Below the pieces are notes generated by a model. That model did no database searches. It was not told the origin of the DNA and was given only the letters and a program-made list of their open reading frames with translations. 10,160 nt of DNA from the NCBI GenBank assembly GCA_030430725.1, contig JAUIKP010000077.1:1-10160 (forward strand). The letters run 5' to 3'. This document shows, one piece after another, positions 1 through 5,848 of the stretch (positions are counted from its first letter, which is position 1; each line of letters begins with the position of its first letter). The DNA comes from Nitrospiria bacterium. Its GTDB lineage: Bacteria; Nitrospirota; Nitrospiria; Nitrospirales; UBA8639. The position numbers and the translations under genes were made by a program.

Positions 1-573
1 CCAGTACTCGGCATTGTCGGACGGCTCGAATACGAAAAAGGGCATAGGGTGGCAATCGCGGCCATGCGGAAAATCGTGGATGCGATTCCGGGTGCTCGTC
101 TCCAGATCGTCGGGGCCGGCAGCTTGGAACAAGAACTCCGAGATCAAGTGGTGGCCCTGCAACTCTCGGAACACGTCAAATTTGCCGGTCACCAGACTCA
201 GATTTGTGAGATCATGTCCCATATGGACCTTTTGGTGATCCCTTCATACAACGAAGCGTTCGGTTTGGTGGTATTGGAGTCGATTGCGGCCGGGGTACCG
301 TTATTAGGGAGCCGCAGTGGTGCCTTCCCCGGGATTCTTGACAACGGGAAATACGGGACATTGGTCGAACCATCCGACCCTGACGCGTTGGCCGAGGCTG
401 CCATAGATATCGTCCGTAACCCGGCCCCAGCAGTGGACAAGGTGAAGATGGCTCGAGATACAGTGCTCAAGCGGTATACCAAAGAGGAAAGCGCCCGGCA
501 ACACGCTCGTCTTTATGTGCATTTAGTTGAAAATCTTGAGGAAAAAATTAAAGAAACCTCCAAAAAACAGTAA
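1..573 (+). CDS. GT4-family glycosyltransferase, C-terminal part (5' end outside window)
   Basis: The reading frame is open from base 1 to a TAA at 571-573, so this is the last 190 residues of a gene that begins before the window. It holds the nucleotide-sugar-binding Rossmann half of a GT-B, GT4-type enzyme. The visible GT4 features are GIVGRLEYEKGH with its conserved Arg and Lys, a KIV..IPGA.L.IVGAG strand-turn, and the EX7E motif in NEAFGLVVLES, followed by AAGVPLLGSRSG. These residues normally bind the donor nucleotide-sugar. The product would transfer a sugar onto a growing lipid-linked glycan on the cytoplasmic side of the membrane; donor and acceptor cannot be told. It is a close paralogue of the C-terminal half of the gene at 2426-3571, gap-free over about 179 codons and about 80% identical at protein level by hand count. 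It carries a lysine-rich tail of about 11 extra residues that the paralogue lacks. The family call is firm; whether the missing N-terminal half is intact is unknown. Confidence 0.93.
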   Translation, partial: PVLGIVGRLEYEKGHRVAIAAMRKIVDAIPGARLQIVGAGSLEQELRDQVVALQLSEHVKFAGHQTQICEIMSHMDLLVIPSYNEAFGLVVLESIAAGVPLLGSRSGAFPGILDNGKYGTLVEPSDPDALAEAAIDIVRNPAPAVDKVKMARDTVLKRYTKEESARQHARLYVHLVENLEEKIKETSKKQ

Positions 574-949
574 TTTCATGGTTAAAGTGTTCGGCCCTCT
601 TGCAGACCAACGGTAAAATGTTGGTACCCAGCAACAAGCTCCACAGTAATGTGTTGGGCGTATTGGCCTTTAGCCATTTTCCGGTCAGTATTTCGAAGAG
701 GGAAGAGCCCACAGACGCGAATGGAAGAGAGAACTATTAGGATCAAACCAAAGAGGTTTTACGAAAGTACAACGATATTCCGGCCATATCCTAAAATCTA
801 TTTCTCAAAGAGGGTGAATTTCGGTTTACTTACGACTTTCTGAAACAACCATTGAGTAATTTATGAAAATGGCGCACCCACTATTCCACAATTTTAGTAT
901 CGCGCCCTAATTAAACTGGAGACGGGAACCTCAACAAACCCTACTAGAG
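574..949. other. Intergenic stretch without a convincing gene
   Basis: These 376 bases lie between the stop of the forward glycosyltransferase and the stop of the reverse methyltransferase. GC falls to about 40% in the lines sampled, against about 55% in the neighbouring glycosyltransferase. Short open frames exist on both strands, including 649-843 forward and a stop-to-stop frame at about 551-733 reverse. None has a good ribosome binding site or a recognisable motif. No hairpin with a T-run was found that would end either converging gene. The stretch may be decayed coding DNA, but this cannot be shown by eye. Confidence 0.5.
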
Positions 950-1807
950 TTAGGTCCGTGTAAGAATCTCTCCCCGTTTAGCCTTTAGTGCATTGGTTCG
1001 AATGGCATGATCAAATATATGGCAAAAATACATTTGCTCTACCCACTCGGCATTGCGAAATATTCGCCTTTTTTCGAGAAAATTGAACTTGGTAATTTTC
1101 CTGCATTCATGTCCATTATTAAATTCCTCAATGGCCAGGAGTTCACCGCAATATGGGTTGTGTAATTCTCGTTTGACATCATCAAAATACATTACCACCA
1201 TCGGAAGGTACAAATCAGAAGGCCCATCAAATATAGTCAAAGCGTCCACTGTACTACTATAGTAATCCAGATCCACAGAGATGAAACCAATCGGAGCTCG
1301 GACATCGCTCAAAAAACCTTTTATAGTATCCTCCAGGTTTCCGAATTTGATGCGCGCATTTTCAGGAAGCTTTCTTAACAGCAAATCCTTATCCTGGAGA
1401 GGGAAATCGCCCTGACTATAGTACTCAGGGTGATCACGGAAGTCTTTTGGGGGGGGCAATCCCAGCCCAGTATCGAATCCGACGATATCGAACTTCACCC
1501 CTGTAATATCAGTGATTCTCCTGCCTACTTCGCACAGGTTAAGCAGCCCCGACCCATTAGCGACCCCAAATTCAATTACCGTCAGACAATCAACATTAAT
1601 TTCTCTTGCAAAGTCTGCCGCTCGGAGCAGCCCAAATGCGTGATATCGCCGTTCTATCAAATCGAAATCGATTTTGGCTCTGAGGCTTCCGAAGAGAGCC
1701 ACCAACCCTGAAAGGAGGTTCAGGTGGATTGGTTCCGTAAGTCGATCTACAAAAATGTTCCGGAGAGTGTTGGGTTCTCGAAGGTTTCGCAGCAAATACC
1801 TGACCAT
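950..1807 (-). CDS. Putative class I SAM-dependent methyltransferase (TylF/MycF-like)
   Basis: This gene encodes 285 residues starting with ATG at 1807-1805. AAGGA lies 9 bases upstream, and an upstream in-frame GTG is closed off by a stop, so the start is well supported. Residues 76-89 (VIEFGVANGSG) look like the glycine-rich SAM-binding motif I, and FDIVGFDTG at 106-114 fits the acidic end of the second strand. SVDLDYYSSTVDAL at 177-190 and MYFDD at 206-210 resemble the Asp pattern that holds the divalent metal in macrocin/mycinamicin sugar O-methyltransferases. A role in O-methylating a sugar of the polysaccharide is an inference from these motifs and the neighbouring glycosyltransferases. 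The gene is isolated and reads against its neighbours. It has lower GC and contains an eight-base C run at residues 118-120 (Pro-Pro-Pro). The enzyme class is likely; the exact substrate is unknown. Confidence 0.66.
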   Translation of the reverse strand: MVRYLLRNLREPNTLRNIFVDRLTEPIHLNLLSGLVALFGSLRAKIDFDLIERRYHAFGLLRAADFAREINVDCLTVIEFGVANGSGLLNLCEVGRRITDITGVKFDIVGFDTGLGLPPPKDFRDHPEYYSQGDFPLQDKDLLLRKLPENARIKFGNLEDTIKGFLSDVRAPIGFISVDLDYYSSTVDALTIFDGPSDLYLPMVVMYFDDVKRELHNPYCGELLAIEEFNNGHECRKITKFNFLEKRRIFRNAEWVEQMYFCHIFDHAIRTNALKAKRGEILTRT

Positions 1808-2425
1808 AAGATCTGATCCTTCATTTACTCACTGTTCAGCAGTTCATGACGTGTATGCTTTCCATGATTTCCAAGGGGTCCCATGGACAAGGAAGACTGA
1901 GGCTCCTCCCTTTGAAAACCAGGATTTTCTGCTCCCCAAAAGAGTGTTTATTTTTTCGAATTTCGAGCACTTTACTAAAATTTTTCCATAAAGTCTTTCG
2001 TGTATGTCTACTGAGGTCATCTATAGGGTCACTGGCAAAAGATTTATCGATGAGGCCCGCAAATCAGGCACGAGGGTGATGAACCTCATTCCGCAGATGC
2101 ACATTCACTTTTGGGTAAGGAAGGCGGGGTAAATGTTAACTTGACAAGGTCGTCCATATTAGTAATCCCAATCCTGGTTTCTTCGTTAAAATACCGAACA
2201 TGGGTTACTCTTTTGATGAACACCTTATACCTTGATGCAGATTCATATCCCTTTTGGATTTTTGTTGCCCGGCTTAGGTATTGGACCTGCCCCTTCGCAC
2301 CGTTGATCACCCTTTTCCCCCTTTCGGTTCAAAACAAGATAGTACATATTCACGTGGATTTTCACTCATACCCAGCTATTTTATTTTAGGGATTGAGACA
2401 ATCCAGCCGAGAAGTTTCGGCTAGA
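1808..2425. other. Long divergent intergenic region, no gene recognised
   Basis: These 618 bases separate the divergent methyltransferase and GT4 genes, so promoters for both probably lie here. Two overlapping short open frames are present: 2111-2389 forward with a TTG start, and 2086-2310 reverse with a GTG start. Neither has a good ribosome binding site or a known motif. A TTGACA occurs at 2141-2146, but no -10-like hexamer follows at 16-18 bases, so I do not call it a promoter. A 6-bp inverted repeat, TCCATG (1861-1866) with CATGGA (1882-1887), has a 15-base loop and no T-run. The length is unusual in this otherwise packed locus and fits gene decay or insertion of foreign DNA, but no source is visible. 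Confidence 0.5.
1817..1821 (-). promoter_or_regulatory. Ribosome binding site of the methyltransferase gene
   Basis: On the reverse strand, AAGGA stands 9 bases before the ATG at 1807. It supports that start codon. Confidence 0.6.
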
Positions 2426-3571
2426 ATGGAAAAAATAAAGGTATTGTTTGTCTATCTTGGGTTTTACCGGGATGCCGGAGCGGAACAGACTCCACTGGGC
2501 CTTGCCGAGGAACTTGATCGTGAGCGCTTCAATTTTGAGATAGTGACGTTGATGCCGACTACCTCCACAATCGGCGCTGCAGTTCAGGCGACAGGTTGCC
2601 CCATCCATGAGCTCGGACTGGGCATCCCCCGTCTCACAGAACCGGTCCGCATAATCAAGGTTATCAAAGCCTTTTATCAGACGTTCCGCAGCATTCAACC
2701 GGACATTGTTCAGACGCAATCAGGGTTTTGCAACGTGTGGGCCCGATTGGCGGCCAAATTGGCGCATGTTCCTGTGGTCATCGCAACTTTAAATTTTGGT
2801 GGGGAGCCAAAACCGCCATGGTTTATATGGCCGGTTATGCGTGCCATGCATCACTGGTTAGGGACAAGCACCGACGCCTATGTCTGTGTTGCCGAGCATT
2901 TGATGAAGGAACAGTTACAACCCTACGAATGGGATCGCGCCGAAATCATCGATGGCTTTTTCGACCTCCATCGTTTTCTTGCGGGACGCCCCAATTTGCC
3001 GGAAATCCGAGCCCTCACCAATCCCGCTCATCCAGTTCTCGGCATTGTCGCAAGACTCGAATACGATAAAGGCCATAGGGTGGCGATCGCGGCCATGCGG
3101 AAAATCGTCGATGAGATACCAGGCGCTCAACTCAAGATCGTCGGTGCGGGCAGCTTGGAACAAGAACTTCGAGACCAAGTGGTAGCCCTACAACTCTCGG
3201 AACACGTCGAGTTTGCCGGGCACCAGACTCAGATTTGCGAGATCATGTCCACTATGGACCTGCTGTTGATCCCTTCATACAACGAAGCATTCGCTAGGGT
3301 AGCATTGGAGTCGATTGCTGCCGGAGTACCGCTATTAGGGAGTCGCAGCGGTGCATTTCCCCGAATCCTTGAAAACGGGAAATATGGTGCGTTGATCCCC
3401 CCAGCCGATCCTGACGCGTTGGCGGAGGCAGCAATGGAAATAATCGCGAACCCGGCCCCAGCATTGGTTAGGTTGAAGAAAGCTCGAACTACCGTGCTCA
3501 AGCGATATACCAAAGAGGAAAGTGCCCGCCGATACGCTCGTCTTTATTTGCGTTTAATTGGAAATTCTTAG
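2426..3571 (+). CDS. GT4-family glycosyltransferase (full length)
   Basis: This gene encodes a 381-residue GT-B fold enzyme, a usual length for GT4. The ATG at 2426 is chosen over an in-frame TTG at 2393 because the protein then opens with the typical strand MEKIKVLFVYLG. It is preceded by GAGAAG 11 bases upstream, a weak site. Residues 17-29 (AGAEQTPLGLAEE) correspond to the usual GGAE loop and helix. The C-terminal donor-binding domain begins near residue 200, with R210 and K215 in VARLEYDKGH, IVGAG at 238-242, and the EX7E pair E287/E295 in NEAFARVALES. The EX7E segment is unusual: the Gly usually found after EF/EA-F is Ala290, followed by Arg291, whereas the paralogue at 1-573 keeps Gly-Leu. 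It is predicted to be a cytoplasmic or membrane-associated sugar transferase in glycan assembly. Its 3' half is a gap-free direct repeat of bases 1-540, and the substitutions may reflect changed donor or acceptor use. Sugar specificity is unknown. Confidence 0.93.
   Translation: MEKIKVLFVYLGFYRDAGAEQTPLGLAEELDRERFNFEIVTLMPTTSTIGAAVQATGCPIHELGLGIPRLTEPVRIIKVIKAFYQTFRSIQPDIVQTQSGFCNVWARLAAKLAHVPVVIATLNFGGEPKPPWFIWPVMRAMHHWLGTSTDAYVCVAEHLMKEQLQPYEWDRAEIIDGFFDLHRFLAGRPNLPEIRALTNPAHPVLGIVARLEYDKGHRVAIAAMRKIVDEIPGAQLKIVGAGSLEQELRDQVVALQLSEHVEFAGHQTQICEIMSTMDLLLIPSYNEAFARVALESIAAGVPLLGSRSGAFPRILENGKYGALIPPADPDALAEAAMEIIANPAPALVRLKKARTTVLKRYTKEESARRYARLYLRLIGNS
3032..3571 (+). repeat. Second copy of a ~540-bp direct repeat (partner at 1-540)
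   Basis: Bases 1-540 and 3032-3571 align without gaps at a constant offset of 3031 bases. Several exact blocks are 17-22 bases long, for example the block encoding IPSYNEA. The similarity fades just after a shared GAAAAAATT beyond position 540. The first copy probably continues upstream of the window, so the repeat is likely longer. It reflects gene duplication within the locus. Confidence 0.9.
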
Positions 3572-3639
3572 GAAAAAATTGCGAAAAAAATTCAGTTACG
3601 TAATAATTAACTGATCGAATGTAGGGGTTTTCAGGTGCA

Positions 3640-3673
3640 GCATTCCAATTGCGATCTCTCTCGCAAACAATGC
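3640..3673 (+). promoter_or_regulatory. Leader hairpin just upstream of the GT2 ribosome binding site
   Basis: TTGCGA (3649-3654) pairs perfectly with TCGCAA (3661-3666) around a 6-base loop. The stem is extended by GCATT (3640-3644) pairing with AATGC (3669-3673) across a small internal loop (CCAA opposite AC). The structure ends 4 bases before the GGAGG of the next gene. No T-run follows, so it does not look like an intrinsic terminator. It could affect translation initiation or transcript stability, or be chance. The base pairing is seen directly; the role is inferred. Confidence 0.4.
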
Positions 3674-3677
3674 AACT

Positions 3678-3682
3678 GGAGG
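3678..3682 (+). promoter_or_regulatory. Strong ribosome binding site (GGAGG) of the GT2 gene
   Basis: A GGAGG stands 7 bases before the ATG at 3690. It is the strongest Shine-Dalgarno match in the window and fixes the start of the GT2 gene. Confidence 0.75.
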
Positions 3683-3689
3683 TACTTCC

Positions 3690-4658
3690 ATGCTTGAAAA
3701 GAAGCGCTCTGGGATTAGCCACAATTCCGAGCCAGTGGTGAGTGTGCTGATTGTCGCCGACCATGATACGGATCGCCACGCGGAGCTAGCGGATCTCCGC
3801 AGCTGTTTGCAAGCGCTCGCCACACAGGATGTGGACGAACCCGTTGAGTTTCTGCTCGTCGAAACAGAAGAGGGCGCTCGAAAGCTTCCTGCGGATTTGC
3901 TGGCCGAGTTACCTGGCTTAAAGGTGATCGGAGTGCCTAACGATGCGACCTATGAGCAAAAGAACGCTGGGGCTCAGGCTGCTCAGGGTGAAATTATAGC
4001 CCTTTTGGATGCAGACTGCATTCCGGTTCCAGGCTGGCTGAAATCACTGATCACCACATTTCGGGTACACCCAGAATATGTTGCAGTAAGCGGTCGCACC
4101 ATGTATGAGGGCAAAACTTCCACTGAGCGATGCCTATCGGTCCTATCCCGCGGTTTTCTCGATCCAGGAAAAGAAGGCCCAACCCGGTTCATTTCGAATA
4201 ACAACTCCGGTTTTCTCAGGAAGGTTTACGAACGGTTCCCCCTCCCGGAGAAGGAAGGCCCTTACGCGGCGCAATTACAATCTGCGGCTATCAGGCGGGA
4301 CGGCGGCCGTTTTCTCTTTCAGCCAGCCATGACCGTGATCCACGACTTCGAAGGCTGGTCAATGGAGCGGGATATTCGTTGCCATATCGGCTGGGCCACT
4401 ATCCGTATCCGTCAGGTCGATCCCGGGTTGCGATTTAGCTGGCTCCTACGGCTCGGACAGGCTTCAATTCCTTTATTTTACATAGGCAGAGTTATTGAAA
4501 GCTTGGGAACGTGTTTTCGAGTCGGCCATCAATACGGTTTACGGCTGACAGACTATCCAGTCGCACTGTTACTCACGTTTTGGATACATTTTCTCGAAAT
4601 CAAAGGCATGCTGTTAGCATTCCGGCACCAGCGAGTAGACCAAACGAAATATCGCTGA
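3690..4658 (+). CDS. GT2-family glycosyltransferase
   Basis: This gene encodes 322 residues; the start at 3690 is fixed by GGAGG 7 bases upstream. The GT-A catalytic domain runs from about residue 15 to 220. It opens with strand VVSVLIVADHD (16-26), then KVIGVPNDATYEQKNAGAQAAQGEIIALLDADCIP, in which D107-A-D109 is the DxD metal and nucleotide-sugar motif. NNNSGFLRKVYERF (170-183) matches the usual acceptor-side segment. FQPAMTVIH (210-218) resembles the end of the GT2 core. The Glu-Asp pair often found as catalytic base in this family is not evident at its expected place (PYAAQLQSAAIRR, 191-203), so activity or mechanism may differ. The last 70 residues are hydrophobic or amphipathic (about 251-272 and 289-310) and probably anchor the protein to the membrane. 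It probably adds one sugar to the lipid-linked unit. It lies 118 bases after the GT4 gene and 5 bases before the next, so the last two genes are co-transcribed. The sugar is unknown. Confidence 0.88.
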   Translation: MLEKKRSGISHNSEPVVSVLIVADHDTDRHAELADLRSCLQALATQDVDEPVEFLLVETEEGARKLPADLLAELPGLKVIGVPNDATYEQKNAGAQAAQGEIIALLDADCIPVPGWLKSLITTFRVHPEYVAVSGRTMYEGKTSTERCLSVLSRGFLDPGKEGPTRFISNNNSGFLRKVYERFPLPEKEGPYAAQLQSAAIRRDGGRFLFQPAMTVIHDFEGWSMERDIRCHIGWATIRIRQVDPGLRFSWLLRLGQASIPLFYIGRVIESLGTCFRVGHQYGLRLTDYPVALLLTFWIHFLEIKGMLLAFRHQRVDQTKYR

Positions 4659-4663
4659 CCACT

Positions 4664-5788
4664 ATGGCCAAGCTTTTCATTGCTTCGCTGGTTGACCCGG
4701 CTTCGCACCCGGGTGGTGCAGGGACTTACACTCGCGGACTCCTTTCCGCATTGGAGAATAGCCACAAGGTCAGTTTGGTCGCCCCTCTTCACCCGCCCCC
4801 AGGTCCATGGTATCGGTCGCGCCAAATAATGTCGTTGGCCCGGTCGTACATTTCTGAACTTCCAGCGTTGACATTGTTTACCCGTCAGCCCGAGTTTAAG
4901 TTGAGAATTCGCAAAATCGCGCGATCCCAGCTTTTTGATGCGGCCTTGATCAACGGCGGGGACATGTTATGGGCCGTCAAAGAATTACCGCCAGAAATCC
5001 CCACGGTGCTCATCGCACATAATCTGGAGCACCAGGTGCTGACTCAAAAACTGGCCAACTACCCATTCCTGTCACATATCCTCAAACGAGAAATTAGCAA
5101 GCAACGTCATTATGAGATCGAAGGGTTCCGTTGCACCCGAGGGGTCATATTTCTTTCAGCGACGGAAATGGCTTGGGGTTGCAACCAGGTCCCAGGACTG
5201 CGAGCCCTTCATGTTCCGCCGATGTTTACCAATCCTCCTATAGCCCGTCATCCGCAGCCCAACGGGCACCTACGGCTTGGATTCCTTGCCGATTTCGCAT
5301 GGTGGCCCAATCGCCAAAGTTGGAAGTGGCTCATGGATAAGATTCTTCCCAGGGTGCGTCGCCCAATCACGGTTCACGTTTTCGGACGACAGAGTGACCA
5401 GATACCCACTCGTGACAGAGTGATTTCCCATGGCTTTGTCCAAAATCTTACGGAGGTATGGGAACAGGTTGATATCATGATTTGTCCCATTCACGAAGGT
5501 GCCGGTGTGAACATCAAGGTTGCGGAGAGTCTGTACAATCGAATGCCGGTTCTCGCGACCACTCTGGCGGTACGCGGCCTCGAATGTCCATCCGGACCTG
5601 GCTTGACGATCATGGATAGCGCTGATGAATGGATTGCTTTCTTAAGTTCGTCCCAGGCCGATCTACTCGCCGCCGAAGTTCCCTCGGTGGAATTAAGCCG
5701 ACAATTTTCTCCCGACCGCCATAGGAAAAAACTGGAAAATTTCCTCACAGAGGTCACCCGAGGTCACCCGGGGCGAAGATCCAATTAA
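4664..5788 (+). CDS. GT4-like glycosyltransferase (second type, divergent from 2426 gene)
   Basis: This gene encodes 374 residues from the ATG at 4664, five bases after the stop of the GT2 gene. The frame is open further upstream inside that gene, but MAKLFIASLVDPASHPGGAGTYTRGLL is the typical GT4 opening, with GGAGTY at 17-22. No clear Shine-Dalgarno is seen, which suggests translational coupling to the GT2 gene. HNLEH at 119-123 fits the acceptor-domain HN motif seen in related enzymes. The second Rossmann half starts near residue 203 (LRLGFLADFAWWPNRQSWKWL) and holds VHVFGRQ at 237-243. Its donor-site loop, EGAGVNIKVAESL at 278-290 (K285, E288), is the IGSGxxxKVxE version found in many GT4 polysaccharide enzymes rather than the plain EX7E form. 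It is predicted to act on the growing glycan at the inner membrane. The C-terminus (RGHPGRRSN) is created by a perfect 10-bp tandem duplication at 5751-5770; with one copy the frame would read on for about 50 more codons into the next gene. Confidence 0.88.
   Translation: MAKLFIASLVDPASHPGGAGTYTRGLLSALENSHKVSLVAPLHPPPGPWYRSRQIMSLARSYISELPALTLFTRQPEFKLRIRKIARSQLFDAALINGGDMLWAVKELPPEIPTVLIAHNLEHQVLTQKLANYPFLSHILKREISKQRHYEIEGFRCTRGVIFLSATEMAWGCNQVPGLRALHVPPMFTNPPIARHPQPNGHLRLGFLADFAWWPNRQSWKWLMDKILPRVRRPITVHVFGRQSDQIPTRDRVISHGFVQNLTEVWEQVDIMICPIHEGAGVNIKVAESLYNRMPVLATTLAVRGLECPSGPGLTIMDSADEWIAFLSSSQADLLAAEVPSVELSRQFSPDRHRKKLENFLTEVTRGHPGRRSN
5751..5770 (+). repeat. Perfect 10-bp tandem duplication at the 3' end of the GT4-like gene
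   Basis: AGGTCACCCG occurs twice, head to tail, at 5751-5760 and 5761-5770. Because 10 is not a multiple of 3, the second copy shifts the frame and leads to the TAA at 5786-5788. This looks like a slipped-strand event. Confidence 0.9.
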
Positions 5789-5848
5789 GTTTGTGCAGGG
5801 TATAACACTTTCAGCCTATTCTGAACTCGATTGCTCTTTGATCCCAAC

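Noticed and set aside
551..733. Reverse stop-to-stop frame of 61 codons reading like a membrane-protein tail, possibly a gene remnant
   Set aside because: It has no ATG and no motif, and the opposite frame is open too. Chance cannot be excluded by eye.
649..843. Forward 64-codon open frame after the first glycosyltransferase
   Set aside because: It has no ribosome binding site and an atypical Arg/Phe/Trp-rich composition, with no similarity I recognise.
1861..1887. Inverted repeat TCCATG/CATGGA upstream of the methyltransferase
   Set aside because: The stem is only 6 bp with a 15-base loop, and there is no T-run or operator context. It is probably chance.
2141..2146. TTGACA as a -35 box for the GT4 gene
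   Set aside because: No -10-like hexamer lies 16-18 bases downstream, and the gene start is about 280 bases away.
2086..2310. Reverse 74-codon open frame with a protein-like charged composition
   Set aside because: It has a GTG start, no clear Shine-Dalgarno and no recognised family, so it is not enough to call a gene.
2111..2389. Forward 92-codon open frame with a hydrophobic composition
   Set aside because: It starts with TTG, has no good ribosome binding site and no known motif, and overlaps an equally plausible reverse frame. It is kept only as part of the intergenic description.
4511..4663. 51-codon N-terminal extension of the second forward GT4 gene
   Set aside because: It lies within the GT2 coding region, and the conserved GT4 opening begins directly at the ATG at 4664.
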